Shown: positions 9,401 through 18,412, numbered from the stretch's first letter. The stretch is 64,000 nucleotides of DNA from an uncultured Pseudomonadales bacterium (GCA_958295875.1 OY282379.1:2695046-2759045), one strand, 5' to 3'. Numbers and translations are program-made. Notes: generated by a model from the letters alone, not told the origin.

Positions 9401-9787
9401 CTATCCTTTTTCTTGCGGCTCACGACAATCTCGCCGTAGACGCCGTTTTGTTTGGGATGACTGGCCTTTCCGCAGCAATTTTGCTTCGATCTTCCGTGCT
9501 TTCGAAGCCAAATGCTCCCTGTAAACCAAAAACACAACAGTAGCAGCCAACGCCATTCCAAAAGCATGTAAGAGCCACGCCAACTCATCGATCTTTTTGA
9601 TTGCGGTTAGGGTGGCCAGAATCATCCAGAATGGAAGAAAGGGCAATAAGAACACCACGGGGGTGATAGCCAGCCTCCACCACTTCCGAAAACGAGCCAT
9701 CCTGACATTAAACAGCGCAATCTTCGTGATCCAATAGGACAAATACGCCGCAGACGCCAGATACACGCCGGGTATAACTATCATCAT
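9401..9787 (-). CDS. Small membrane protein of unknown function
   Basis: A 128-residue protein with three or four predicted membrane helices (PGVYLASAAYLSYWI; LAITPVVFLLPFLPFWMILA; HAFGMALAATVVFLVY) and a basic C-terminal tail (KARKIEAKLLRKGQ). No family was recognised. It lies directly upstream of the M48 lipoprotein on the same strand with a 28-base gap, so the two probably form an operon and share the A+T-richer composition. A role as membrane partner of the protease is possible but unsupported. Confidence 0.65.
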   Translation of the reverse strand: MMIVIPGVYLASAAYLSYWITKIALFNVRMARFRKWWRLAITPVVFLLPFLPFWMILATLTAIKKIDELAWLLHAFGMALAATVVFLVYREHLASKARKIEAKLLRKGQSSQTKRRLRRDCREPQEKG

Positions 9788-9824
9788 TGCTGTCCCATTA
9801 ACTCCACGCGAACTTCATCTCCGT

Positions 9825-10133
9825 CTAGGGCTGGCGGGCCGGCAGGTCGTGAGCCTTGTTGCCGGGGAGGTCGTCGACAGCTGGAAGTTGGTCGTCAGGA
9901 GGACGCAGTGCTTCCCGGTCTCGGGGTCGTGGCAGCCGATCCGCCGCAGCCGGCGCGGGCAGCGCTTGAGCCCGCGCGCTCGTGAACTCGATGGTCTGGT
10001 CGGACGTGACGCCCTGCCGCCGGTTTGCTTCGCGCCTCTCCACGACCCGGTACCTGATCCCGTTCTTGAGCGGCGTCACCAGGAAGACCCCTTGCGGAAT
10101 CAACGAGTTGATACTGCTCTCCCCTAGTCTCAC
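9825..10133 (-). mobile_element. IS4-family transposase remnant, frameshifted
   Basis: The minus strand reads INSLIPQGVFLVTPLKNGIR, then YRVVERREANRR and VTSDQTIEFTSA, followed after a frame change by RCPRRLRRIGCHDPETGKHC and VLLTTNFQLSTTSPA. This is the middle of IS4-type DDE transposases (QGVxFVTRLK... LRRIGYxDPETGKHYVFLTNNF). Both ends of the gene, the catalytic Asp and Glu regions and the terminal repeats are missing. The fragment lies next to the truncated rmuC-like gene and may mark the event that destroyed it. Confidence 0.7.
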
Positions 10134-10169
10134 CTCAATTGGCGAGGCTGCCAGCCAGCGTCGCCAGTG

Positions 10170-10746
10170 TCAAACCCGTGAACCGGTTCTGTCAACGCAA
10201 AGCAGAGATGTCCCCTTTGGCCGGCGGGTGCAGCCGATGAAGCGCCTGCGGGCGTCCGGCGCTCTTTTGGCAATCTCTTGGACGGGACTCCGCTGCCCCT
10301 TCGCCATCCCTGCCAGTTCGACGACGCGGGCGAAGCTGAATCTCGCCCCAGTTCCCAACCTGCCGGTTGTCTGAGAGGGCACCCGACAGCTTCGCGGTCT
10401 CCGCCGTCACAGACTGCACGTGGGCGCTTAGCTGTTCGATCTGCGGGTTCAGCTTTTCGTAGCCCTCGGACAGCGGCTTCACCAAGCCCTCGAACAACTG
10501 GTGCTTGCGGTCGAGTTCTCCCTTCGCCACCGCCATCGTCTTCTGGAAGTTCTCGTCGGCCATGCCGACCAACACTTCGCTGTTTTCACGGATCGCCCCA
10601 GCCACCTCAGCCTTGACGGTCTCACCCAAGCGCTCCTTGGCGTCCTCGATCGCTCGGCGGGCGTTGTTGCCCGACATTCCTCGGACGACCCACCCCGCCA
10701 CCAAGCCGACGACCAGCCCCACGACCGCTGCGGTGATCGGCTCCAT
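10170..10746 (-). pseudogene. rmuC: RmuC-like DNA recombination protein, truncated and frameshifted
   Basis: The N-terminus has a membrane anchor (ITAAVVGLVVGLVAGWVV), then a coiled coil (KTMAVAKGELDRKHQLFEGL ... QIEQLSAHVQSVTAETAKLS). It then carries the RmuC entry motif GALSDNRQVGNWGEIQL, and after a one-base frame change RVVELAGM. In intact RmuC this leads into a PD-(D/E)XK nuclease-like domain; here the sequence turns into unrelated residues and stops. About two thirds of the family's usual length is absent. The adjacent IS4 fragment is a plausible cause. Confidence 0.75.
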
Positions 10747-10803
10747 TTCAGCCTCCTTCGTTGTCGAATCGAAGCAGTAGACGGGGGGCGGGCAGATTCA
10801 CGG

Positions 10804-11889
10804 CTACTCGTCCGCCCACCGCAGCCGCTCCTTAAGGCCATTGAGCTGGCTGCGCCAAGGCAGACACTTCTCATGTTGAAGGCTTCCGACTACGATGCCG
10901 GGCGCGATGCCTTGCTCTTCGGCGAATTGGCGGATTCTGATGGCACTATATGAATTGGACTGAACAAACTGTCGCCACGGCTTGCGGGGCACTAGGAAGT
11001 TGGCGGCCCAATGGTTAGCCTCCGCCTCGACTTCGTCGTCACCCCCATTCTCGCCATCGACGAACACAGTCTTCTTGCTGTGCAGCAAGATGTGCGCCGC
11101 TTCATGGAAAAAACTGAACCAGAGATGATCGCCAGTCTTGTGCCGGGTACTCAGGGCAATAATGGGCCGACGCGGCGAGGGCCACCAAGCAGCGCCACTC
11201 AAGCGCATCTTCGGCAAGGGCTTCACTAGCGCCAGAGCTACGCCGCAGTCGTTGCAGAGGCGCCCCGCTTCGGGCACGGCATTGGATGCCTGTTTGCGGG
11301 TCAACGCGCGTACTTGGGCCAACGCGTCTTTGAACGCCGGCTCGCGATAGTCTACAGACACTTGATCGGCCGCCTTCACTTCGGCCAGCCGGAGCCAAGT
11401 CGCAAGCGCGAAGCCATCGCTTGGGAAGGTTGGCGAGTGGCGGTAGGCGACGTTGCCAGCACCGTACTTTGTGTGCCAAGCATCCACTGTGGCCACGCCG
11501 AAGAGGGCCAGTAGGTGGGCAGTTAGTGCGCTACCACGAGCCGTCCCGTCGATGATGCCTCGCGTCGCCAGCTCCTTGACGGGGAATCTCTCTGCCCACG
11601 CCTTGCCTTCCTCGTCCCGAGCCTCGGCGGCGCGCTTCCGGTGGAGCTGATAGTCCGCCTCAATGCCAAGCCAAATGCGGGCGCTCACTCCCAGTACCTT
11701 CTCGAACTGGAGTGCTGTTGTGGCTTCCACGGGCGCTTTGCCGGCGATGATTTCGCTGATGAGCTTCGCCGACCGACCGCACCGACGCGCAAACTCGGCG
11801 TAGGAGTACCCCCGTGTCGCCAAATGCTCTTCGAGAACGGCGCCCGGCGGGGCCGCATAGTCCGGCTGGTAGTCGTATGTCGTCGCCAT
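10804..11889 (-). CDS. HigA-type antitoxin with HTH and ImmA/IrrE metallopeptidase domain
   Basis: A 361-residue two-domain regulator. Residues about 15-75 form an XRE-type helix-turn-helix of the HigA/VapI class (EEHLATRGYSYAEFARRCGR, then KLISEIIAGKAPVEATTALQ). The C-terminal half is an ImmA/IrrE (DUF955) peptidase with the zinc motif FFHEAAHILLHSK and a downstream EVEAEANHWAANFLVP helix. It follows the RelE/HigB-type toxin gene by 14 bases on the same strand, so toxin precedes antitoxin as in higBA. By analogy it should bind and repress their shared promoter and neutralise the toxin. The peptidase domain is an elaboration seen in some HigA-like antitoxins and could control antitoxin turnover. 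Confidence 0.85.
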   Translation of the reverse strand: MATTYDYQPDYAAPPGAVLEEHLATRGYSYAEFARRCGRSAKLISEIIAGKAPVEATTALQFEKVLGVSARIWLGIEADYQLHRKRAAEARDEEGKAWAERFPVKELATRGIIDGTARGSALTAHLLALFGVATVDAWHTKYGAGNVAYRHSPTFPSDGFALATWLRLAEVKAADQVSVDYREPAFKDALAQVRALTRKQASNAVPEAGRLCNDCGVALALVKPLPKMRLSGAAWWPSPRRPIIALSTRHKTGDHLWFSFFHEAAHILLHSKKTVFVDGENGGDDEVEAEANHWAANFLVPRKPWRQFVQSNSYSAIRIRQFAEEQGIAPGIVVGSLQHEKCLPWRSQLNGLKERLRWADE

Positions 11890-11903
11890 GCTCGCTCCTG
11901 TCG

Positions 11904-12239
11904 TCAGTGGTAGTCCACCACCTCGATGATCCTAATGGCCGTGACCTGCTCCGCGTCCACGCCGCCGTCCGGATGCTTCGGCAGTGGTTCGTGGGCCGGC
12001 GTAAAGACCAGCCTGTAAGGATGGACGAGGTCCACGGCCTGTTGAGATGTGCGCTTCCCTTTCAACGGATGCCTTCTTTCCGGCGTGGTCATCGGCACTG
12101 CGGCGAGGTTTGGGGCGTTTCTCAACACGGCGAGTCTGCTGGCAATCACCCTCGACATCCGCTGACCGTATCTCTTGCTCATCTCGCGCTCGGAGTTGAG
12201 GATTTTGGCAAGTCGGCGCGTCGCAATCTCGATCTTCAA
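11904..12239 (-). CDS. RelE/HigB-type toxin
   Basis: A 111-residue basic protein (MKIEIATRRLAKILNSEREM; KRYGQRMSRVIASRLAVLRN) ending in YRLVFTPAH and a conserved hydrophobic strand IRIIEVVDYH. This is the layout of killer/HigB-like ribosome-dependent mRNA endonucleases, which cut translated mRNA. It is the first gene of a two-gene operon with the HTH-ImmA/IrrE antitoxin. The catalytic residues were not individually verified. A palindrome 39 bases upstream is a candidate autoregulatory operator. Confidence 0.75.
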   Translation of the reverse strand: MKIEIATRRLAKILNSEREMSKRYGQRMSRVIASRLAVLRNAPNLAAVPMTTPERRHPLKGKRTSQQAVDLVHPYRLVFTPAHEPLPKHPDGGVDAEQVTAIRIIEVVDYH

Positions 12240-12277
12240 CGCGCTTTCCGTGGGCTTGTCGTTCCGCGCGGGAATTT

Positions 12278-12296
12278 CGTTACCTATTGCGTAACG
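12278..12296. promoter_or_regulatory. Candidate operator palindrome upstream of the toxin-antitoxin operon
   Basis: A perfect 6-base inverted repeat, CGTTAC and GTAACG, separated by seven bases. It sits 39 bases before the toxin start, where a HigA-type repressor would be expected to bind its own promoter. It lies between divergent genes, so it could also touch the cysE side. Visible in sequence; binding is inferred. Confidence 0.4.
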
Positions 12297-12426
12297 ATTG
12301 TAGACGCTTCAGACCACGATGCAACCGTTCCTTGCACGTCCGTCAAACCACGCCACCCCAAGTCCCGTTTGCATTTCCCCCACCGCGGGTTCAGGCTAGG
12401 TGCGCGTTCCTCTGGGAGGCTTGCCC

Positions 12427-13269
12427 ATGAGCGGGCCGAGCGAACTGCGGCAATCCGCCCGCCCCTCGTCCGCGGGGCGAAGGCTCGCCACCGCGAGCGA
12501 AACGAACGTTTGGCAGTGCCTGCGGGAAGAGGCGCAGCGCCAGGCGGCGGAGGAGCCGATTCTCGGCAGCTACTTCCATGCCACCATCCTGAACCACGGC
12601 TCGTTCGGCGCTGCGCTGAGTTTCCGCCTTGCCAGCAAGCTGGACAACCCGATGTTGCCGACCATGCTCATCCGGGATGTCATCGAGGAAGCGATGGCCG
12701 ATGCGCCCGAAATCCTCGCCGCGGCGCAGGCGGACATCCTCTCGAACTACGCGCGAGACCCTGCCTGCGAGGATTTGTCCACGCCGTTCCTTTACTACAA
12801 GGGCTTCCATGCGCTGCAGGCGCACCGCGTTGGCCACTGGCTGTGGCATCAAGGCCGGCACACGTTGGCGCGGTTCTTCCAGAGCCAGATCAGCGTTGGC
12901 CTAGGCGTGGATTTCCACCCCGCGGCACAGGTGGGGCGCGGCATCATGCTGGATCACGCGACGGGCATCGTCGTCGGCGAAACGGCGGTCATCGAAGACG
13001 ACGTTTCCATCCTGCACTCGGTCACATTGGGCGGCACCGGCAAGGACACGGGAGACCGTCATCCCAAGATTCGCCGCGGCGTCCTGCTCGCCGCCGGGTG
13101 CAAGATCATCGGCAACATCGAGGTGGGGGAGGGCGCCAAGGTAGGCGCTGGCAGCGTCGTGCTAACTAATGTGCCGCCCCATGTGACGGTGGCTGGCGTG
13201 CCGGCCGTCGTGGTCGGCAAGCCGCGCCAAGCGTCCCCCGCGCTGGACATGGATCAGCACATCGAGTGA
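12427..13269 (+). CDS. cysE: Serine O-acetyltransferase
   Basis: First step of cysteine synthesis: acetyl-CoA + L-serine to O-acetylserine. The protein has the N-terminal helical domain (CLREEAQRQAAEEPILGSYF) and the left-handed hexapeptide beta helix (GRGIMLDHATGIVVGETAVI; SVTLGGTGKDTGDRHPKI with the catalytic HP pair; VGAGSVVLTNVPPHVTVAGV). Length (about 280 residues) is normal. The ATG at 12427 follows GGGAGG by eight bases and was preferred to an ATG-like start nine codons upstream. A cystathionine beta-synthase-like enzyme at 33352-34737 could use serine or its acetyl ester later in the window. Confidence 0.95.
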   Translation: MSGPSELRQSARPSSAGRRLATASETNVWQCLREEAQRQAAEEPILGSYFHATILNHGSFGAALSFRLASKLDNPMLPTMLIRDVIEEAMADAPEILAAAQADILSNYARDPACEDLSTPFLYYKGFHALQAHRVGHWLWHQGRHTLARFFQSQISVGLGVDFHPAAQVGRGIMLDHATGIVVGETAVIEDDVSILHSVTLGGTGKDTGDRHPKIRRGVLLAAGCKIIGNIEVGEGAKVGAGSVVLTNVPPHVTVAGVPAVVVGKPRQASPALDMDQHIE

Positions 13270-13294
13270 GGCCAGCGGCGGCCGGAACGAGCGG

Positions 13295-13930
13295 CTAGAG
13301 CCCTAGGCAGTTGCCGTCCCGATAGATGAGCACGCACTCAGATTCGGTCAATCCACCCGGCCGAAAGCTCTTCAGCGGCAGCGTGCGGAAGCCCTGCGCC
13401 GCCACCGCGGCGAGGGCCTCGGCATAGGCCGGCCGCCGCGCGTCATCCAACAGCATCACGCCGGCCGCCGACAGCGCCCCGGCGGCAATCGGCAGGCAAC
13501 GCTCCCGAAAGATGCCGTCGATGAGCACAAGGTCGTACGCGGTGGCAGGATGTTCGCCAATGACCTCCCAGTACGCCGGCCCCGCGTTCCGATGCAGCAG
13601 GGTGGCGTTGGCGGGTGCCATTTGCCGCACCTCGTCGAACCAACGCCGATCATGCTCCACGGATGTCACCGCGGCGCAGCGTGCGGCAAAGAACAGCGTG
13701 GAGTAGCCCGATCCGTACTCGAACACCGAGTGCGTCGGCTTGAGGCGCTCGCTTAGGAGGTGGATGGCCGCGTGGTTGATCCACGGCAGCGGCCGGCCGG
13801 CGGCATCCACCGGGCGGCGTTCCCGGAATGAACACAGCAGCCCGCTCGCGTGCGGAAACGCCCGGCGGGAGTGTGCCAATTTGAGCGCCCGCAGATACGC
13901 CCCCACCGCTGAGCGCTGCTTGTGCCGCAT
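13295..13930 (-). CDS. Class I SAM-dependent methyltransferase
   Basis: A protein of about 211 residues with the Rossmann SAM-binding motif VFEYGSGYSTLFFAARC (about residue 69), motif II-like VTSVEHDRRWFDEV and a DLVLIDGIFRERCL strand (about residue 132). The GSGYST form is common in small methyltransferases next to polysaccharide genes. It is the first gene of a block with three glycosyltransferases and an FkbM methyltransferase, suggesting methylation of a surface glycan. Substrate unknown. The start was taken as the ATG at 13930. Confidence 0.78.
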   Translation of the reverse strand: MRHKQRSAVGAYLRALKLAHSRRAFPHASGLLCSFRERRPVDAAGRPLPWINHAAIHLLSERLKPTHSVFEYGSGYSTLFFAARCAAVTSVEHDRRWFDEVRQMAPANATLLHRNAGPAYWEVIGEHPATAYDLVLIDGIFRERCLPIAAGALSAAGVMLLDDARRPAYAEALAAVAAQGFRTLPLKSFRPGGLTESECVLIYRDGNCLGL

Positions 13931-14051
13931 GAGATTCCATGCCTTGGGACGTCGGGCACTCTAGAAGGTTCGCGCAAGCGGGGCAACGCCGCTTATAGTT
14001 CGCCGCACGCAGCTTGGGCGCGGGGCGACAAGCGTTAAGGAGAGGCAGCGA

Positions 14052-15005
14052 GTGCGCGGACGCAGGCGAGTGGTCGTTTGGAAGTTCACGGACGGCAAGG
14101 CGGGCCACGAGAAGCAGTCCTTGGGGTTGGTGCAGGCGCTCACGCAACTGGCGCCGCTGGAAGTGCATGTCTTCGACGTGCGCTTCATGCCCGTCCTGTG
14201 GCGGCAGTTGCGTGGCCATGCGCTGCACGGGGAGGTGGATGTGCCCATTCCAGACCTCATCATCGGCGCCGGCACGCGCACACACCTGCCGATGCTGCTG
14301 TCGCGCTTGATCTGTGGCGGCAAAGTCATCGTGCTGATGAAGCCCAGCTTGCCGCACCGCTTGTTTGACCTCGTGTTCGTGCCGCGTCACGACCGTTGCC
14401 TGCGCAAGGGCAACATCGTGGAAACCCGCGGCGTGATTTGCCCCCAGGCCGAAGCCGAGAAGCGCGACAGCGCTGGTCTCATCCTGCTCGGCGGCGCCAA
14501 CCGGCACCTTGAGTGGCGCTCGGAGGACATCGCGTGGCAGGTGGAACGCATTGCCAGCGCCGCCCCGGACATCACTTGGCGCGTATGCGATTCACGCCGC
14601 ACGCCGGCGGGGTTTGGCGCGGCGCTGCCCCGCTTAGCGAACGTGGACTATCGGCATTGGCGCGACGTGGCCTCAGATTTCGTCGCCAATGAACTGGCCG
14701 CGGCGCGCTATGTCTGGGTGACGGCAGACAGCGCCTCCATGCTCTACGAGGCATTGTCCGCCGGTGCCGCGGTGGGCGTCATTGTGCTCAAGCGCAAGCG
14801 CCCGCGCCGCAGCGACAAGCTCTCGCGGGGCATCCGCCTGCTCACCATGCAAGGCCATGTCTATCTTTCCAGCGACGGCTACCGGCTGCAGGACAGCTTG
14901 GCGCCGCCACACTTCTTCAGCGAGGCGCGGCGTTGCGCCGGCATCGTCGCGCAGCGCTTCTTCAAGCAGCCGACTGCCGCGGCGAAGCGTTGGCGGTTGG
15001 CTTGA
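14052..15005 (+). CDS. ELM1/GtrOC1-family putative glycosyltransferase
   Basis: About 317 residues; the N-terminus WKFTDGKAGHEKQSLGLVQA is the signature of the mitochondrial-fission ELM1 / bacterial GtrOC1 family (KPGHxxQSxGL). Later family marks are IIGAGTRTHLPMLLSR and the C-terminal WVTADSASMLYEALSAGA, which resembles the nucleotide-sugar site of GT-B enzymes. Bacterial members lie in LPS-core or capsule clusters, as here. The start is a GTG with AGGAGAGG upstream. The exact sugar transferred cannot be read from sequence. Confidence 0.82.
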   Translation: MRGRRRVVVWKFTDGKAGHEKQSLGLVQALTQLAPLEVHVFDVRFMPVLWRQLRGHALHGEVDVPIPDLIIGAGTRTHLPMLLSRLICGGKVIVLMKPSLPHRLFDLVFVPRHDRCLRKGNIVETRGVICPQAEAEKRDSAGLILLGGANRHLEWRSEDIAWQVERIASAAPDITWRVCDSRRTPAGFGAALPRLANVDYRHWRDVASDFVANELAAARYVWVTADSASMLYEALSAGAAVGVIVLKRKRPRRSDKLSRGIRLLTMQGHVYLSSDGYRLQDSLAPPHFFSEARRCAGIVAQRFFKQPTAAAKRWRLA

Positions 15006-15048
15006 TGCATGGCTTGCCGGCGCTTGGCGTGAGTGCGATGCGCCGCGC

Positions 15049-16146
15049 CTACAGCAACTCCTCATAGACGGCGAGCGTCTCGCGCTGCATTCGCGCCAGG
15101 TCGAAGGGGCAGGGGCGCACCGCTGGCGGCGGCCCATCGAGCAGTTCCCCCACCCGCGCCGCGAGGGCGTTGAAATCGCCGGCCGGCACCAAGCCATCGG
15201 CAAAGCACGCGGCCAGCGTTTCGGCGGGGCCGCCGCGGTCGAAGGCGACCACCGGCGTGCCCAAGCTCAGCGCCTCGATCACGGTGCGGCCAAATGGCTC
15301 GGCGTGCGTTGACAGGTTGAAGGCGAGCGTCGCGGTGGCCAGCCACTCGCGCATGTCTGGCCGTGGGCCGGCGAAGGTGATCCGGTCGGCGACGCCGAAC
15401 TGGCGGCAGGCATCGCGAAGGTCGTCTGGGAAACGGCTGCGGGGGGTGTCCGGCCCGCCCACCAGCACGCCGTGTACATCCGCCCTCGCGCGGCAAACCT
15501 GAGCGACGAGGCGCAGGAAAGTCAGCCCGCCCTTCCAGCGCGTCAGCCGCCCGGGTAGGATGAGCAAGCGCTTGCCGGCGAGTTCCGGAAACTCGGCGTC
15601 TCGGTGCGCCAGCCAAGCCGCGCTGGGCCGGAACCCGCGGGGAAACTCGGCGCTGTCCACGCCGCGGTGGATGAGGCGCACGTCGCTTGCGGCGCAACGC
15701 GGGTAGTTGGCGAGGATGTAGTCCCGCACCGCGGCGGAAATGGCGATCACGCGCTCGCCCCGCGTCATGATGGCGCTGTAGGCGTTCACGCTGTAGAGGC
15801 CATGCACGGTGGTGACGAAGTGTGGCCGCCGCGCCGCCGGCAGGCGCCGCAAAGCGAACCGGGCGAGCCACGCCGGCAGGCGCGAGCGGGCGTGAACGAT
15901 GTCTGGCCGCAACTGCGACAGCAGCCTGTGCAGCGGGGCGATTTGCCCCAACGTGGCGACGCGCTTGGCATGCACGGGCATCTCGATGTGGCGCCCGCCG
16001 GCCGCTTCCACGGCAGCGACGAGGCGCCCCCCGGATGAGACGACGCTCGCCCGATGCCCGGCCTGCGCCAGCGCCCGGGCAATCTCCACGGTGCCTCGCT
16101 CCACGCCGCCGTCGCCGAGCGCGGGGAGGATTTGCAGCACATGCAT
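15049..16146 (-). CDS. Glycosyltransferase family 4 (GT-B fold)
   Basis: A 365-residue cytosolic transferase. It starts MHVLQILPALGDGGVERGTV, the usual N-terminal GG(V/A)ER motif of GT4 enzymes; the acceptor-domain residues VTTVHGLYSVNAY follow at about residue 115. The C-terminal domain carries the retaining GT4 motif EPFGRTVIEALSLGTPVVAF (E-x7-E, about residue 286). It faces the next GT4 gene across a divergent 47-base gap, so the two share a promoter region. Likely adds a sugar to lipopolysaccharide core or a related surface glycan; substrate unknown. Confidence 0.88.
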   Translation of the reverse strand: MHVLQILPALGDGGVERGTVEIARALAQAGHRASVVSSGGRLVAAVEAAGGRHIEMPVHAKRVATLGQIAPLHRLLSQLRPDIVHARSRLPAWLARFALRRLPAARRPHFVTTVHGLYSVNAYSAIMTRGERVIAISAAVRDYILANYPRCAASDVRLIHRGVDSAEFPRGFRPSAAWLAHRDAEFPELAGKRLLILPGRLTRWKGGLTFLRLVAQVCRARADVHGVLVGGPDTPRSRFPDDLRDACRQFGVADRITFAGPRPDMREWLATATLAFNLSTHAEPFGRTVIEALSLGTPVVAFDRGGPAETLAACFADGLVPAGDFNALAARVGELLDGPPPAVRPCPFDLARMQRETLAVYEELL

Positions 16147-16193
16147 GGGCGACGCCAGTGGGATAATCCGTGCCGAGACTGTAGGCGGGGTGC

Positions 16194-17228
16194 ATGGCTG
16201 TCAAGGTTGCCCAAGTTCTCGCTGGGCGCGCGCAGGGTGGCGCCGAGCTCTTCTACGACCGGTTGGTGCCGGCCCTCAACGAGCGGGTTCCGCAGGTCGC
16301 CATCGTGCGGCCGGAAGGCAGCCGCGCCGATGCGTTGGAAGCGGCCGGCGTGCCCACGCACCGCTTTCGCTTTGGCAATCGGTGGCTGGATTGGCGCACG
16401 CGCCGTGGCGTCGCCCGCGCGTTGGTGAACGAAGGGGCCAACCTCGCCATCACGTGGATGAGCCGAGCCAGCCAGCTCACCCGCCCAGGCGCTTGCCCCA
16501 TCGCGGCGCGGCTGGGTGGCTTCTATCCGCTCAAGAACTTCCGCCACTGCGACCACTTCATCGCCATCACGCGGGGCTTGGCGGCGCACATCGAGGCGGG
16601 CGGCGTGCCGCCGGCGCGCATCCACCTCATCGGCAACTTCATTGACGAGTCCCCCGCCGCGCCGGCAGACCGGGCTGCCCTGCAAACGCCGCCGGATGCG
16701 CCGCTCATCTTCGCCTGCGGACGGCTCCACCCCAACAAGGGGTTCGACGTGCTGCTGCGGGCGCTTGCCGGCGTGCCCAGCGCACACCTATGGATTGCCG
16801 GGGACGGCCCCTCTCGGCAAACGCTCAGGTCGCTGTGCGCCGAGCTTGGGCTCGACGAGCGCGTGCGTTTCCTCGGTTGGCAGGTGTCCGTGAACCCGTA
16901 TCTGAGCGCTGCGGACCTCTTCGTGTGCCCGTCGCGCCACGAGCCCCACGGCAACATTGTCCTCGAGGCTTGGGCGCATGGCTGTCCGATTCTCGCTGCG
17001 GCGACGCACGGGCCCGTCGAACTCATCGAGCATGGGGTCACTGGCTGGCTGTGCCGCAACGAGGACGCCAAGGACATGGCGCGCGGCGCGCAGGCGCTGT
17101 TGCAAGATCCGTCCCGTGCCGCGGCGATGGCCGCGGCTGGCGCCGAGCGCTACCGGCAACGGTTCGCTCGGGCGCACATCCTCGATCAATACGAGGAGTT
17201 CATCCACGCCGCGGCGAAACGGCCTTAG
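16194..17228 (+). CDS. Glycosyltransferase family 4 (GT-B fold)
   Basis: About 344 residues with N-terminal QVLAGRAQGGAELFYDRLVP, a nucleotide-sugar domain opening FACGRLHPNKGFDVLLRALA (about residue 180) and the GT4 E-x7-E region EPHGNIVLEAWAHGCPILAA (about residue 253). The two GT4 proteins of this block are only distantly alike, so they are not a recent duplication. The gene is divergent from its neighbour at 15049-16146, and the FkbM methyltransferase lies downstream on the opposite strand. Role in surface glycan assembly is inferred from the neighbourhood. Confidence 0.88.
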   Translation: MAVKVAQVLAGRAQGGAELFYDRLVPALNERVPQVAIVRPEGSRADALEAAGVPTHRFRFGNRWLDWRTRRGVARALVNEGANLAITWMSRASQLTRPGACPIAARLGGFYPLKNFRHCDHFIAITRGLAAHIEAGGVPPARIHLIGNFIDESPAAPADRAALQTPPDAPLIFACGRLHPNKGFDVLLRALAGVPSAHLWIAGDGPSRQTLRSLCAELGLDERVRFLGWQVSVNPYLSAADLFVCPSRHEPHGNIVLEAWAHGCPILAAATHGPVELIEHGVTGWLCRNEDAKDMARGAQALLQDPSRAAAMAAAGAERYRQRFARAHILDQYEEFIHAAAKRP

Positions 17229-17308
17229 CCGCCCCTGTGGGCTCGCCGATCTTGCCGCGCTCGGTTCGGGCCTAGGCCGCCGCTTCCTTGCCCAGTGCGC
17301 GGCGCGCT

Positions 17309-18028
17309 TCAGGCGCGATGGCGCGTCAATGCCACTTGGCGGCCGCGGGTATCTGGCAAATCCAAGGCGAAACCGGCGTCGAACAAGCGTTCGAAGAGGC
17401 GATTGGCGCGGCCGTAGCCCAATGCCTGCTCGTTGACGCGCAGCAGGAGCACGCGCACGCCGGCGAAGTCCTCGATGGCTTCAAGCAGGTCGCATTCGCT
17501 GCCTTCCACGTCCACGCACAGGGCGGAAACGTCGCGCTCGCGGAGGATGGGCGCCACGTCCAGCGTGGCCACGGCGATGGTCTCAATGGTGCCGGCGCGT
17601 GGCGTGAGGGAAGACCGGCCGAGCGCCTCGTTCAGATGAAAGTCCAGCCGCTCAGGTGCGCTGGGCGGGGCTGCCGCTGCCTCCAACAGCCGGATTGGCT
17701 GGCGGTTGATGGCGAAGTTGCGTCGGGCGAGGGCCGCGGCGCGGGGATCTGGCTCGACGCAGAGCACGTTATCCGGCCCGACGATGCCAGCCGAGTAAAG
17801 GGCCGTCAGCCCGATGCCGGCGCCGACGTCGAGGAAGACGTCGTTGGGCTCGATGCGGTTGCGCAACTGCCGCGTCCGGTGGCGCTCGTAGCGTCCGCGC
17901 AGGAGTGCGCGGCGCAACTCGACGTCGATGTGGGGCGAGCGCACGACGATGCGTTGGCCGTGCAGGACGATGCGCGAAGTCCACGCCGCCTTGCGCCAGA
18001 GCTTCTTCGCCGCGCGCGAGATGGGCAT
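17309..18028 (-). CDS. FkbM-family methyltransferase
   Basis: SAM-dependent O-methyltransferase of about 239 residues. Motif I is VFLDVGAGIGLTALYSAGIV, followed by the FkbM hallmark strand VLCVEPDPRAAALARRNFAI and the acidic motif LCVDVEGSECDLLEAI (D-x-E-G). FkbM proteins methylate glycans and polyketides; here the surrounding glycosyltransferases point to a sugar hydroxyl. The ATG at 18028 (MPISRAAKKLWRK) was chosen on family fit; the frame is open to an ATG at 18064 and neither has a strong ribosome site. Confidence 0.82.
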   Translation of the reverse strand: MPISRAAKKLWRKAAWTSRIVLHGQRIVVRSPHIDVELRRALLRGRYERHRTRQLRNRIEPNDVFLDVGAGIGLTALYSAGIVGPDNVLCVEPDPRAAALARRNFAINRQPIRLLEAAAAPPSAPERLDFHLNEALGRSSLTPRAGTIETIAVATLDVAPILRERDVSALCVDVEGSECDLLEAIEDFAGVRVLLLRVNEQALGYGRANRLFERLFDAGFALDLPDTRGRQVALTRHRA

Positions 18029-18184
18029 GGGGCAAGTGTGCGATGTCGCCGATGCCGATGCCACCCCCGCGGCGCGACACTTGGCCGTGCGAGCCGATGG
18101 TTTTGGCGCGTCGAACGGGGTATAAGGTCGGTGCCGTTAGGGAGGCCCCTTGGAGGGCGAGAGAGGGTGAGAGAGGTCAAGAGT

Positions 18185-18412
18185 ATGAAGCGAGCCAGCC
18201 ACGCCTTGCTTGCCGCCGCGGCGTTGGTGGCGGGGGCCACCTGCGCTGCCGAGACCGTTGAGGTGGCGAGCCTGAGCGTGAAGGAACGTTTGCGCGCCAT
18301 TGAGGTGATTAACGTCACGGCACAGAAGGAGCTTGACGTTGAGGCGACCGCACAGGTGGACGCGGAGGTCGCGGCCATCTTGGAAGCCGCCGCCCGCGCT
18401 GAGGAACAGTAA
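18185..18412 (+). CDS. Small exported protein of unknown function
   Basis: A 75-residue product: a clear signal peptide (MKRASHALLAAAALVAGATC, cut near AAE) and a short acidic mature part rich in Val, Ala and Glu (KERLRAIEVINVTAQKELDV) that is probably helical. GAGAGG lies upstream of the ATG. No family was recognised. It lies between the FkbM gene and another exported protein gene, on the opposite strand to both. It may be a periplasmic or surface small protein. Confidence 0.6.
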   Translation: MKRASHALLAAAALVAGATCAAETVEVASLSVKERLRAIEVINVTAQKELDVEATAQVDAEVAAILEAAARAEEQ

